In this document: one piece after another, positions 26,560 to 35,626 of the stretch | Numbering within the stretch: the first letter of the stretch is position 1 | How the letters are laid out: each line of letters begins with the position of its first letter | NCBI GenBank assembly: GCA_032160945.1 | Contig: JAVHTL010000003.1 | Length of the DNA: 64,000 nucleotides | Reading direction: 5' to 3' (one strand) | Source: Fervidibacter sp032160945 | GTDB lineage: Bacteria > Armatimonadota > Fervidibacteria > Fervidibacterales > Fervidibacteraceae | Translations under genes and position numbers: made by a program | The notes under the pieces: generated by a model | The model's input: only the letters and a program-made list of their open reading frames with translations | Told to the model about the DNA's origin: nothing | Database searches by the model: none

Positions 26560-28581
26560 ATGACTAAGCGCAAAGTTATCGCTGAAGATTTGCTGGTGAT
26601 TAAACTCGTAAGTAACCCTCAGGTCAGTCCTGATGGGACGAAGTGCGTTTTCACGGTCAAAACAATTGACAGCGAAAAGAACCGTTACCTTTCGCATTTG
26701 TGGTTGGCTGATTTGCTCACGGGAGAAGTTCGGCAGTTTACTTTCGGAGAGGTCAGCGATAATGAGCCAAGATGGTCGCCCAATGGAAGCAAAATCGCCT
26801 TCATTCGCACTGACCTGAAAGAGAAGCGCTCGCAAATTTGGCTGATACGAGTTGACGGTGGTGAAGCGTGGCAACTGACGAATTTAGAAGAAGGCAGCAT
26901 CGGCGAACCCCTTTGGTCACCTGACGGAAGCAAAATCGCTTTCACTTTCCGACCGACCCATCCCGACTGGACGCAAGAGGTTCGCAAAAAGCGACAGGAA
27001 ACAGGCAAGTCCAACCCGCCTCGCATCATCACCAGGCTCTTTTACCGCCTTGACGGTTACGGCTTTTTGGACATGCGACAGCACATTTGGGTCTGTGACG
27101 CTCAAACAGGTGAAGCAAAGCAAATTACCGACGGAGATTACGATGACTATTCGCCTGCATGGTCGCCTGATGGTAGCAAAATCGCTTTCGCCTCCAACCG
27201 AAGTGACGATCCTGAGGAGAAGCCACACGAAGTTGACATTTGGCTCGTCTCACCTGAAGGTGGCGAATTGGAGAAAGTGCCAACTCCGACAGGCTACAAA
27301 GGCAATATTTCTTGGTCGCCCAATGGTGACTGGATTGCCTACATCGGGCATGAAAGCAAAGATGACCCTTGGAAGCCACGCAACGACAAAGTTTGGGTCG
27401 TTAACTTGCACACAAATGAAGTTCGCTGTTTGACGGAAACTCTTGACCGAGATGTGGGAAATGCGACCCTCTCCGACATGCGGGAAGCCTTCACAGGTGG
27501 CGGGAGACCTGTTTGGAACATGGAAAGCAACCGCCTATTCTTCACTGTTAGCGACAGAGGCAATTGCCACCTTTACACCACTGACTTGAACGGCGATTGG
27601 CAACCTCTAACCGATGGCGCAATGGACATTTATGCCTTCAGCGCAAACAAAAAAGCATCGCTATTTGTTCTGGCATTGAGTAAGCCGACTTTGCCTGGCG
27701 AATTGTTCACTTTGTCGTTGCAATCAGCGAGCGTTGCTGTCGCAACCGAGTTGCAGCAACTCACTCGCTTGAACCAAGATTGGCTTAACAAGGTTCAATT
27801 GAGCGAACCTGAAGAAGTTTGGTTTGAAAGTTTTGATGGGACGAAAATTCAAGGCTGGCTTCTTAAGCCCCCTGACTTTGACCCTACGCAAAAGTATCCG
27901 CTGCTTCTCTACATTCACGGCGGTCCACATGCTCAGTATGGCAACACCTTCTTCCACGAGTTTCAGTTGCACGCTGCAAGGGGCTACATTGTGTTTTACA
28001 CGAACCCGCGAGGGAGTATGGGATATGAGGAGGATTTTGCAGCCGTCATTCGTGGAAATTGGGGAGATGTTGACTTCAAAGACATCATGGCTGGTGCTGA
28101 TTTTGCAGTGTCGCTGCCTTATGTTGACGAAACCCGCATGGCGGTTGCGGGCGGAAGTTACGGCGGCTACATGACCAACTGGATTGTCGGGCACACTGAC
28201 CGATTTAGGTGCGCCATCACCGACCGAAGCGTCGCAAACAAACAAAGCATGGCAGGAACCAGCGACTTTCCGATGAAGCCTAACGGTTATTGGGAAGGCA
28301 ATTTCTGGGACCGAACGGAGAAACTTTGGCAGCAATCGCCCCTTCGCTATGTTGCCAATGTCAAGACGCCGTTGCTCATCATCCACAGCGAAGGTGACTT
28401 GCGCTGTCCCATTGGGCAGGCGGAGGAGTTGTTTGCAGCGTTGAAGCGTCTCAAGAAAGAAGTCGTGTTCGTTCGCTACCCACAGGAGACAAGTCACGGG
28501 TTGAGCCGAAGCGGACCTCCTGATTTGCGCCTTGACCGCCTGAACCGAATTTGTGAGTGGCTTGACAAGTGGTGCAAGTGA
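26560..28581 (+). CDS. S9 family prolyl oligopeptidase / acylaminoacyl-peptidase
   Basis: 673 residues. Residues 1-400 form a TolB/WD40-like beta-propeller with repeated WSPDGSKIAF-type blades (for example EPRWSPNGSKIAFIR, PAWSPDGSKIAFAS). The alpha/beta-hydrolase domain begins near 430. Triad: Ser533 in GGSYGGYM, Asp613 in HSEGDLRCP, His646 in ETSHGLSR. No signal peptide, so it is a cytoplasmic peptidase of short peptides. It is divergent from the sulfatase gene and convergent with glyA. Confidence 0.93.
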   Translation: MTKRKVIAEDLLVIKLVSNPQVSPDGTKCVFTVKTIDSEKNRYLSHLWLADLLTGEVRQFTFGEVSDNEPRWSPNGSKIAFIRTDLKEKRSQIWLIRVDGGEAWQLTNLEEGSIGEPLWSPDGSKIAFTFRPTHPDWTQEVRKKRQETGKSNPPRIITRLFYRLDGYGFLDMRQHIWVCDAQTGEAKQITDGDYDDYSPAWSPDGSKIAFASNRSDDPEEKPHEVDIWLVSPEGGELEKVPTPTGYKGNISWSPNGDWIAYIGHESKDDPWKPRNDKVWVVNLHTNEVRCLTETLDRDVGNATLSDMREAFTGGGRPVWNMESNRLFFTVSDRGNCHLYTTDLNGDWQPLTDGAMDIYAFSANKKASLFVLALSKPTLPGELFTLSLQSASVAVATELQQLTRLNQDWLNKVQLSEPEEVWFESFDGTKIQGWLLKPPDFDPTQKYPLLLYIHGGPHAQYGNTFFHEFQLHAARGYIVFYTNPRGSMGYEEDFAAVIRGNWGDVDFKDIMAGADFAVSLPYVDETRMAVAGGSYGGYMTNWIVGHTDRFRCAITDRSVANKQSMAGTSDFPMKPNGYWEGNFWDRTEKLWQQSPLRYVANVKTPLLIIHSEGDLRCPIGQAEELFAALKRLKKEVVFVRYPQETSHGLSRSGPPDLRLDRLNRICEWLDKWCK

Positions 28582-28635
28582 AGCCATTGGTTCAACCCAT
28601 GCCAATTTTCGGCAATGAGTTTTTGCTCACTGAGT

Positions 28636-29940
28636 TCACGAACCTTTGATGACTGCTTCTTCCCGCAAAGTTTTCATCTCTTCCCACAATTCGGGGTAGA
28701 CGGGAAATTGCTGGCATAACTCAACGACTTCGTTTTTGACCTTCTCAATGTTTTCATCGGTTGGGTCTCGCAGAACTTGTGCAATCCAGCGACCTATTAG
28801 CCTCATCTCATCTTCGCGCATTCCTCTCGTAGTGGAAGCGGGCGTGCCAATTCGTATGCCCGATGCTTTCATAGGTGGGCGTTCGTCAAAGGGGATGGCG
28901 TTTTTGTTGACAATGACATGAGCACGCTGAAGCAATTTTTCAGCATCAGAGCCAGTAAGGTTTGGGTTAAATGGTCGCAAATCAACGAGCATCAAATGAT
29001 TCTCTGTTTCACCTGAAACAATCCTGAAGCCTTGCCTTTTCAACTCATCGGCGAGGGCTTTTGCATTGGCGACAGTTTGGAATTGATCTCGCTTGAACTC
29101 TTCCCCCATCGCTTCCTTGAAGCAGACAGCCTTTGCAGCAATGACATGCATGAACGGACCACCTTGAGTTCCTGGGAAAACGGCTTTGTCAATGCTTTGC
29201 GCCCACTCGGACTTGCACAAAATCAAAGCGCCTCTTGGTCCTCGCAAAGTTTTGTGGGTTGTTGTCGTGACGAATTCAGCATAAGGAACAGGTGACGGAT
29301 GAGCGCCAGCAGCAACCAAGCCAGCAATGTGAGCAATGTCAGCCATTAAAAGTGCACCAACTTCTTCGGCAATTTCTCGGAACTTGTCAAACTCAACGAC
29401 ACGCGAATAGGCAGAATAACCGCAAATGATGAGTTTGGGTTTGTGCTCAATAGCCAGTTTTCGGATTTGGTCAAAGTCAATGGTCTCAGTGTCTTTGCGA
29501 ACTCCATATTGGACGACGCGATACAACTTGCCCGATGCCGTCACTGGCGCTCCGTGAGACAAATGACCTCCATGAGCCAAAGCGGGACCGAGAATGACAT
29601 CGCCAGGTTCCAAGCAAGCGAAGTAAACAGCCATGTTGGCTTGAACTCCAGCATGGGGTTGAACATTGGCGTGGTCAGCGTTGAAAAGTTGTTTTGCCCG
29701 CTCAATGGCAAGTCTTTCAGCGATGTCAACGAAATCACAACCGCCATAGTATCGTCGCCCAGGGTAGCCTTCGGCATACTTGTTCTGCATCGGGTTAGCA
29801 AGGGCAGCAAGGACGGCTGGATTTGTGTAATTTTCGCTGGCAATCAAATTCAAGTAAAGGTTTTGACGCTCAATATCGGCGGCGATGGCATCAAAAATTT
29901 CAGGGTCAACCTCAAGCAAAGCCTCAAATAACCGAAACAT
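28636..29940 (-). CDS. glyA: Serine hydroxymethyltransferase
   Basis: 434 residues, AAGGGGGCGA site before ATG. It interconverts serine and glycine with tetrahydrofolate, and depends on pyridoxal phosphate. Motifs: NLIASENYTNPAVL, NKYAEGYPGRRYYGG, VQPHAGVQANMAVYF, DIAHIAGLVAAG, and Lys230 in TTTTHKTLRGPRG, which binds the cofactor. Length and motifs are standard. The glycine cleavage subunit gene gcvPB is also in this window at 49556, but not linked. Confidence 0.96.
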   Translation of the reverse strand: MFRLFEALLEVDPEIFDAIAADIERQNLYLNLIASENYTNPAVLAALANPMQNKYAEGYPGRRYYGGCDFVDIAERLAIERAKQLFNADHANVQPHAGVQANMAVYFACLEPGDVILGPALAHGGHLSHGAPVTASGKLYRVVQYGVRKDTETIDFDQIRKLAIEHKPKLIICGYSAYSRVVEFDKFREIAEEVGALLMADIAHIAGLVAAGAHPSPVPYAEFVTTTTHKTLRGPRGALILCKSEWAQSIDKAVFPGTQGGPFMHVIAAKAVCFKEAMGEEFKRDQFQTVANAKALADELKRQGFRIVSGETENHLMLVDLRPFNPNLTGSDAEKLLQRAHVIVNKNAIPFDERPPMKASGIRIGTPASTTRGMREDEMRLIGRWIAQVLRDPTDENIEKVKNEVVELCQQFPVYPELWEEMKTLREEAVIKGS

Positions 29941-30118
29941 TCATTTTCGCCCCCTTCTCATCGGTAAGTTATCGGCAACAAAATCATAACGCAAAATTCC
30001 GCTGCCGTTGCATTTCGCTCATGTCAGTGTCACAATGAAGGCAACCGCAACGAGCCTTTGATGAGTTTGCTCGTTTCGGTGAAAATTGCCGCTCATTGCG
30101 GCGAAAGGAGAGATTGAA

Positions 30119-30967
30119 ATGTCTGTCCCCAAGGAAGCAGTTGATGTCGTTTGGGCATTTTTTGATGCCTTGATGGAGGAGGACGAGGAATCCCTCACAT
30201 CCGTTTTAGAGCCCCAAAGCGATGCAGCAATCCTTTACGAGTTGTTTGGTGAGGCTGCCCTTTACGCTGCCTCCGCAACTTTGCGAGGTCCTTGCATCAT
30301 CCGTTTGACGCGAGCACTTGTTTTGGGCGATAGCGTTTGGCTTGAAGGTGAGCAAGTCACACAAGACACTCGCCAAATCATTGGCTATGTCGTTTTCAAA
30401 GTCCAACGACACAACGGTCATTGGAAAATTGCTGAAATTTCACCTTGGAACCTTGAAGCCGTCCATTACTTGAGCGACAGACCAGATCCGCAAAGCGATT
30501 TGTCAGTGGGCATCTTCATGACTTCCTACGGGTTGCAAATTTCACCCAACACAAATTTGGACATCGTTGAGCAAGTTTTAATCGGAACTATGCAGCAAGA
30601 ATACTACCCGCTGACATCCATAGCCCGTGCAGTTAGACTGTGGCGTGATTTCCGAAAGGAAGGGGAATTGGCTGCTCACGACCAAACAGTTTGGGCTGCT
30701 GCTGTCCACCGAGTTATGGACAAAATGGCGCTCATTGACGAACCTATTGAGCAAATCGCTCTGCTCTACAATGTCCCCAATGCCAGCCTTGCGGATGCGT
30801 ATAACAGAATCATTCGGCACTTGAACATCACCTACTTTGACCCTCGCTATTCGCCCATCCCTGACCCCAATGAACTTTTGCGCTATGCAAAAGAGGCAGG
30901 CATGGAAATTGAAGAGCAACTGCCACCAATAGCAAACCAACCTTTGCCTGAAGAATCTTCCATTTAA
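30119..30967 (+). CDS. NTF2-like protein with helical C-terminal module, unrecognised
   Basis: 282 residues from ATG at 30119 (GGAGAGA 5 nt upstream). Residues about 5-115 resemble an NTF2/SnoaL cone: AVDVVWAFFDALMEEDEESL at the start, RHNGHWKIAEISPWN at the end. Residues about 165-250 are helical, with DQTVWAAAVHRVMDKMALID and QIALLYNVPNASLADAYNRI. That arrangement looks like a helix-turn-helix in which the second helix contacts DNA. The C-terminal tail is Pro/Glu-rich. Function unknown; a regulator is possible. It lies 25 bp before the deacetylase gene and is probably cotranscribed. Confidence 0.6.
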   Translation: MSVPKEAVDVVWAFFDALMEEDEESLTSVLEPQSDAAILYELFGEAALYAASATLRGPCIIRLTRALVLGDSVWLEGEQVTQDTRQIIGYVVFKVQRHNGHWKIAEISPWNLEAVHYLSDRPDPQSDLSVGIFMTSYGLQISPNTNLDIVEQVLIGTMQQEYYPLTSIARAVRLWRDFRKEGELAAHDQTVWAAAVHRVMDKMALIDEPIEQIALLYNVPNASLADAYNRIIRHLNITYFDPRYSPIPDPNELLRYAKEAGMEIEEQLPPIANQPLPEESSI

Positions 30968-30992
30968 GTGCTGTCAATTGGGTGAAAGGGCG

Positions 30993-32105
30993 ATGGCAAA
31001 ACAGGTTGCTTTTGTTGACACCAAACCCTTTTGGGAATTTGATTACGGTCCAACGCATCCGCTCAAAATGTGGCGGCTAAAATTGACGCAAGAGTTGCAA
31101 AGAAGTTTCGGGTTGCTTGAGCAAGTTGAACTTATTGAGCCTCGCATGGCAACCGATAAGGAAGTCCTCGTATTTCACGAACCCGATTACCTTCAAGCCC
31201 TTGTTGATGCCGATGAAGGGATTTGGTCGCCAAAACTTATCCGCTACGGCTTGGGCACTCCAGATTGCCCAGTGATGGAAGGCGTTTATACAGGTGCAAT
31301 GCTATCGGCAGGTGCTTCCGCTCAGGCTGCACAACTTATTGCCGAGGGCAAATTCAATATCGCCTTCAACATGGCTGGTGGTCTACACCATGCAATGCCA
31401 AGTTACGCTTCAGGTTTTTGCTACATCAACGACCCTGTTGTCGCCATTTACAAGTTGCTTCAAAAGTTTGAACGAGTTGCTTACATTGACATTGATGCCC
31501 ATCACGGCGACGGAGTTCAAGTTGCCTTCTACCATAACCCGCAAGTCTTGACAATCAGTTTGCACGAGAACGGACGATATTTGTTCCCTGGCACAGGTTT
31601 TGAGAGCGAGATGGGCGAAGGTGAAGGTTTTGGGTTCGCATTGAACATACCCTTCATGCCTTACGCTGGCGACGATGTTTATCTTCGCGTCCTTGATGAA
31701 GTTGTTTTGAGGGCATTGGAGAAATTCCAACCTAAAGCCATCGTCACTCAACTTGGCGCTGACGCTTTGCACGGCGACCCCATCACTCATTGGAACTTGA
31801 CGACCCACAGTTACTTGCAGGCAATTCAAGCCTTCAAGGAACTCAAATTGCCTTGGCTCGCTTTAGGTGGTGGCGGTTACAACATCGCAAATGTTTGCCG
31901 ATGTTGGACATTAGCCCTGGCGACTATGCTCAAAACAGACTTGCCCAATGAAGTGCCAGAAGAGTGGAAACCCCTCGCACGACAATACGGAATTTACCTT
32001 GATAATTTGATGGATGTTGAACCGACGAATTCAACACCGACGGTCAAAGCAGACACTGAACGAATCATCAATTGGCTCAAGGGGAATCATCCGCTGCTTC
32101 AGTGA
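30993..32105 (+). CDS. AcuC/histone-deacetylase family protein
   Basis: 370 residues from ATG at 30993 (GGGTGA 7 nt upstream). Zinc-dependent deacylase fold: H132/H133 in AGGLHHAMPSYASGFCY, zinc ligands D168 and H170 in YIDIDAHHGDG, further conserved TQLGADALHGDPI and the LGGGGYN loop. AcuC in Bacillus deacetylates acetyl-CoA synthetase; other members act on polyamines or N-acetylated metabolites. The substrate is unknown here. Its C-terminal end converges on a membrane-anchored hypothetical gene 14 bp away. Confidence 0.88.
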   Translation: MAKQVAFVDTKPFWEFDYGPTHPLKMWRLKLTQELQRSFGLLEQVELIEPRMATDKEVLVFHEPDYLQALVDADEGIWSPKLIRYGLGTPDCPVMEGVYTGAMLSAGASAQAAQLIAEGKFNIAFNMAGGLHHAMPSYASGFCYINDPVVAIYKLLQKFERVAYIDIDAHHGDGVQVAFYHNPQVLTISLHENGRYLFPGTGFESEMGEGEGFGFALNIPFMPYAGDDVYLRVLDEVVLRALEKFQPKAIVTQLGADALHGDPITHWNLTTHSYLQAIQAFKELKLPWLALGGGGYNIANVCRCWTLALATMLKTDLPNEVPEEWKPLARQYGIYLDNLMDVEPTNSTPTVKADTERIINWLKGNHPLLQ

Positions 32106-32119
32106 AAATCAAATGCTTT

Positions 32120-32620
32120 TTAGCGCAATCGGAAGAACTGAAGCAGTTGTTGAAGGGCAGGATTGCCCCTTACGGCTTCCCAAATCGCTCTCTCCGCTTC
32201 TTTACGGATAAGGGGTTCTGACTTTTCCAAATCAAAGCGCCATAGGATAACTTTGTCTCTGGTCAGAACGAAAGGCATATTCAAGTTGCCACTCAAGTTT
32301 ACAGTGGTGTTACCAATTTTCACTTGCGAGAACTTGATAGAGATTTTCGCAACTTTCTGCCCTTGCTGGTCTTCAATGCCAGTTACTTGAGCACTTATGC
32401 CAGAGAGCATGTTAGCAAAACGAAACAGATTTGAAACTCGCTCCTTGTCCTTGGGAAGCACGAGTTTCTTCATTGCTGTTTCGTCCTGCCTAACGATGGC
32501 ATCAGACCACCTTTGTGCAACTTTTTGTGGTGAGTTCATGAAAGCGACATAGACCAAAACAATAACCGCAACAACCAAAATTAGCCCCAAAACAGTTGCA
32601 ACTGCTTTGCCCTGTCTCAT
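32120..32620 (-). CDS. Membrane-anchored hypothetical protein
   Basis: 166 residues, with one N-terminal membrane helix (AVATVLGLILVVAVIVLVYVA). The rest is a small extracytoplasmic domain: SPQKVAQRWSDAIVRQDET (NTF2-like opening), strands ISIKFSQVKIGNTTVNLSG, and a helical end. A GGGAGCGTGA site precedes ATG. I do not recognise a family; the opening resembles DUF4878/lumazine-type NTF2 folds. Confidence 0.6.
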   Translation of the reverse strand: MRQGKAVATVLGLILVVAVIVLVYVAFMNSPQKVAQRWSDAIVRQDETAMKKLVLPKDKERVSNLFRFANMLSGISAQVTGIEDQQGQKVAKISIKFSQVKIGNTTVNLSGNLNMPFVLTRDKVILWRFDLEKSEPLIRKEAERAIWEAVRGNPALQQLLQFFRLR

Positions 32621-32773
32621 CGTCTCATCACGCTCCCATTCATCACGCTTCCACTTTTAACTGACTGTTTTCATCCTGCGCTAAAATTTTGGCTCAAGAC
32701 AATTTGAATTGGTAAGATTTTTGCATCATTTGAAAACCCTTGCTACATCTCGGTGGCATATGGAGAGAGACCA

Positions 32774-33631
32774 ATGGCGAAACGAATTGGCAATCGCTTC
32801 TGGCAAATAGGTTGTCTTGGGACAATTTTGGTTGCGATGGCGATTTTCATTTGGGTGGTTGGCTCAACGAGCCAAATTCCTACTACAAGCATCATCACAC
32901 AACGAGCAGTGTTAGTTCTTCATGGACCGCTGAACCCAAATGATGAGGGTATCAAGGCTGCTTGGGATGCGTTAATTGCGAAGTGGCGGAGTGAGAATGT
33001 GCCAGCGTGGCGAGTCTTGGTGTGGCTTGGCATTCCAAGGGAGTTGACGGTCGTCATTTACGATGCACAACCTTCACCATTGAGCGTCGTTGCTGTTAAC
33101 TTCCGCAAAGGTTTCCGATGGCTTTGGCTTCCACTGAGAATTTTCGGAAAGGATTACAAAGGTGCTTATTACCTCCCTTCCCATCACTTCGTCGCTGGCA
33201 TGATAGGTGGGACTGTCATCTTTGCTGAAGACGAAGTGACTTTCTGTTATGCCGTTGACAACCTTATGAGCGCAAGCAAAAGTGAAAAACTGAACTTGAA
33301 ACTCATGCACAAATTTCGCAACCTATGCGATTTCGTTGGGTTCGTCAATCCTCAACTGCTTTCAGCCAAAGAACATATCCAGTTACCAGCGAACTTAGGT
33401 GAAATCGGGATTGACATAGTTGATGCCAGCGAGTTGGTGTGGTCAGTCTTTTGGATTTGTCAAAGCGAGCGTGAAGTTAAAGCAATGATGTATGCTTCAG
33501 AGAAATTTGAGAAGGAAGAGGCGGAAACTTGGACACGCAAAGGCGCTCAAGTCTCGTTTCGCAAGCAAAGTAAAGGCTTGTTCGTATGGTGGGAATTTCG
33601 GCTGAAAAACTTCATGGCTCTCTTACCCTAA
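32774..33631 (+). CDS. Hypothetical protein with N-terminal membrane anchor
   Basis: 285 residues from ATG at 32774 (GGAGAGAG site). One membrane helix (IGCLGTILVAMAIFIWVVG), then about 250 residues with no motif I recognise. Features seen are PAWRVLVWLGIPRELTVVIYD, a basic aromatic patch KGFRWLWLPLRIFGKDYKG, and a helical Lys/Glu segment SEREVKAMMYASEKFEKEE. It lies before a separate promoter at 33637, so it may form its own unit. Confidence 0.55.
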   Translation: MAKRIGNRFWQIGCLGTILVAMAIFIWVVGSTSQIPTTSIITQRAVLVLHGPLNPNDEGIKAAWDALIAKWRSENVPAWRVLVWLGIPRELTVVIYDAQPSPLSVVAVNFRKGFRWLWLPLRIFGKDYKGAYYLPSHHFVAGMIGGTVIFAEDEVTFCYAVDNLMSASKSEKLNLKLMHKFRNLCDFVGFVNPQLLSAKEHIQLPANLGEIGIDIVDASELVWSVFWICQSEREVKAMMYASEKFEKEEAETWTRKGAQVSFRKQSKGLFVWWEFRLKNFMALLP

Positions 33632-33636
33632 GCCTA

Positions 33637-33665
33637 TTGACATCATTTCACACCTTAGCCATAAT
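33637..33665 (+). promoter_or_regulatory. Sigma-70-type promoter upstream of the TraF-like gene
   Basis: A perfect TTGACA, 17-bp spacer and CATAAT (five of six) lie 38 bp before the ATG at 33703, directly after the preceding gene's stop. Confidence 0.7.
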
Positions 33666-33702
33666 TGCAACGAGCAAAATTCTAACGAAGAGGTGATGAA
33701 CG

Positions 33703-34887
33703 ATGCGAAGGTCAGTGGTTGTTTGCGTTTTGGTTTCGGTTCTGAGCATCATGGCTGTTGGGTTCGGGCAGCAACTTGGACCAAGGTTCATGGACAGGTC
33801 GTTCCATCGCCCCGGAGCACGGGCGTTAGGAATGGGCGGAGCGTATCTTCTGGCAACGGACGATGCAACGGCAGTTGCGTGGAACCCTGCTGCGTTGGTA
33901 AATGTTAAGCGTTTCACTTTGCCAGTTGAAATCGTTGGGAGAACGAATTTTGATGTCCGTGACATTCAAGACTTGGTTGATGACTTGGAAACTATTCGCG
34001 ACCAAACAGATGTTGGTGACCCACAACAAGTTATCGCCGCCATTCAAAATGCTTTCACTCGTGTCCAAAATTTCGCTCGCAGCAGACCTACTTTGAGAGC
34101 ATCCCTTTTACCATTTGGTGGACTTTCGTTTGGTAACTTCGCATTAACCGCTAATTCAGAGGCAATCGTTCAAGTAGATACATGGGTTGACACTAATAGT
34201 GACCCTATTGGTGTTAGTGGTGGTGCCCCGTTACCTACCCCTAACCTTTATTTTCGTGGTGGTGCCATTGCCCTTACAAGTGTTGGTATCGCTAACGCTC
34301 ATTCCTTACCAGCGGGATTAACTCTTGGCATAACGGTCAGATATGTAAGGGCTGATTTTGCTGGCTTCTTTGGTGGGGCAACTACTAATATCTCTGCAAG
34401 AGATCCTGTCATAGGTCAGGACTTTGATCGAGTGGACGAAGCCAAGTTCACCTTTGACATTGGTGCGATTTGGGAACCTCCAGTTCAGCCACCGATGTGG
34501 CGAATTCGCTACGCTGCTGTTGTGCGCAATGTTTTGCCAATGAAGTTCAACTTGCCTGCAACTTCTAACGGTATTCCTCGCCCTGGCTTTGACTTTTCCT
34601 TTCGCCTCAATCCAGAAATTGACCTGGGAGTTTTGGCGGCGTGGAAAGAGCGAACAATCGGAGTGCTTGAACTGCACAATGTTACTCAAACCAATGGTGG
34701 CAAAAGGACCATCCATGTAGGTGTTGAGCATTTGCTTGGTGGCGATGTCTTTGCTGTTCGCGTTGGCTACGATGACGACAAACCTGTTTTGGGTTTGGGG
34801 ATTAACTTTAAACTCCTCAGGATTGATTTGGCTTCAGGACTTAGACCCAAAGAGCGAGCAGGAATCGGGATAAGTTTTCGGTTCTAA
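33703..34887 (+). CDS. TraF-like outer-membrane beta-barrel protein
   Basis: 394 residues, GAGGTGA 6 nt before ATG. Signal peptide 1-23. The mature start PGARALGMGGAYLLATDDATAVAWNPAAL is typical of the TraF_2/PorV-like barrel families (long motif read at about 36-64). Strand-rich remainder: RASLLPFGGLSFGNFALT, AGLTLGITVRYVRADF, LEIDLGVLAAWKER-type repeats, ending in GIGISFRF with a terminal Phe as outer-membrane proteins often have. Despite the name, relatives are widespread outside conjugation systems, and no transfer genes are present. It is probably an outer-membrane protein of unknown cargo. Confidence 0.78.
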   Translation: MRRSVVVCVLVSVLSIMAVGFGQQLGPRFMDRSFHRPGARALGMGGAYLLATDDATAVAWNPAALVNVKRFTLPVEIVGRTNFDVRDIQDLVDDLETIRDQTDVGDPQQVIAAIQNAFTRVQNFARSRPTLRASLLPFGGLSFGNFALTANSEAIVQVDTWVDTNSDPIGVSGGAPLPTPNLYFRGGAIALTSVGIANAHSLPAGLTLGITVRYVRADFAGFFGGATTNISARDPVIGQDFDRVDEAKFTFDIGAIWEPPVQPPMWRIRYAAVVRNVLPMKFNLPATSNGIPRPGFDFSFRLNPEIDLGVLAAWKERTIGVLELHNVTQTNGGKRTIHVGVEHLLGGDVFAVRVGYDDDKPVLGLGINFKLLRIDLASGLRPKERAGIGISFRF

Positions 34888-34919
34888 AGTTGCTCAGACA
34901 TTGAAAATGATGCAAAAGC

Positions 34920-34947
34920 AAAGGGGCAGACCTCACTCTGCCCCTTT
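34920..34947 (+). terminator. Rho-independent-type terminator
   Basis: An 11-bp stem (AAAGGGGCAGA/TCTGCCCCTTT) with loop CCTCAC begins 32 bp after the TraF-like stop. The A's before and T's after the stem make it a good terminator on the plus strand. The region from here to 35005 shows nothing else. Confidence 0.75.
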
Positions 34948-35005
34948 AATGCTTCCACAAAGTTTGCTAAGCGGCAAAAAAGTTTTCTGCCGTCACTTCA
35001 ATAGT

Positions 35006-35610
35006 TCACTCGTTAATCTGACGGATACCTTCATGAAGGTAACTGCTGACATGTTCAGGCGATGTGAACTCAACTCGCAAGGTTGTTGGCTCGGCAGGAC
35101 GATACGGCTTGACATTTGGCGGGTCCTTAGCAACTTCTGCTACAGCAGTTTCTACCTTTCGCCACGCATCCTGCGGGGCAAGGCAACAAGAAGCAAATCG
35201 GCTTATGCCTACCTTGACACAAACTGTCCTAACATTTTCGCCCAAAGTCACTTTCGCTTCCCTGCAAGTTGCTTCATCGCCAGTGAGAAGCAAAACTGGG
35301 ACACTGAAGTGACCGCAAACACCAGCACAAATTGCAATTTCTCCCACCAGTTCACCATTGATTAGGACTTACGCAGTTGATGTCATTTTGTGTAGGGGCG
35401 GACGATAGTCTGCCCGAAAACATCCTTGGGGTTAAAACTGCCCTTGCGGGCGGCTTAACAGCCACCCCTACATCCAACTGCGTAACTCCTACCCAATTTG
35501 CAAACAAAGTGCTCAAAGCAATTTTCGGCAATGCAATTTTAGCCTGCTTGTCAAACCCAAAGCCAGATGATAGTTTCGCCGAAGCAGTCAAACTGATTGT
35601 GTCAAACTGT
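35006..35610 (-). pseudogene. M55 D-aminopeptidase (DppA-like) pseudogene split by a MITE
   Basis: 35006-35364 reads INGELVGEIAICAGVCGH, FSVPVLLLTGDEATCREAK, VRTVCVKVGISRFASCCL and TLRVEFTSPEH, clearly the second half of DppA-type peptidases. It ends early with a stop after GIRQINE, lacking the usual C-terminal 30 or so residues. The MITE at 35365-35489 interrupts it exactly before INGELVGE. Removing the element and one TA joins STLFANWV to INGELVGEI in one frame. The upstream half (to about 35610) is degraded: the metal-binding start is missing, and the GYHA motif expected near FDKQAK is not intact. It then runs into the divergent hydrolase gene. Confidence 0.7.
35365..35489. mobile_element. 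MITE copy 2 (125 bp) inside the DppA-like pseudogene
   Basis: Ends GGACTTACGCAGTTG and CAACTGCGTAACTCC are flanked on both sides by TA (35363-35364 and 35490-35491), a clean 2-bp target duplication. The inside matches copy 1 (GGGGCGGACGATAGTCTGCCC-type hairpin, then TTAAAACTGCCCTTGC), lacking six bases near the middle. Confidence 0.9.
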
Positions 35611-35626
35611 ATTCGGGTGATTGGTG

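Noticed and set aside
27724..28605. A 293-residue minus-strand frame
   Set aside because: It is antisense to the S9 peptidase, whose catalytic motifs are intact; composition is typical of a shadow frame.
33703..34887. TraF as evidence of a conjugative element
   Set aside because: The family is common in chromosomes, and no other transfer, relaxase or integration genes are nearby.
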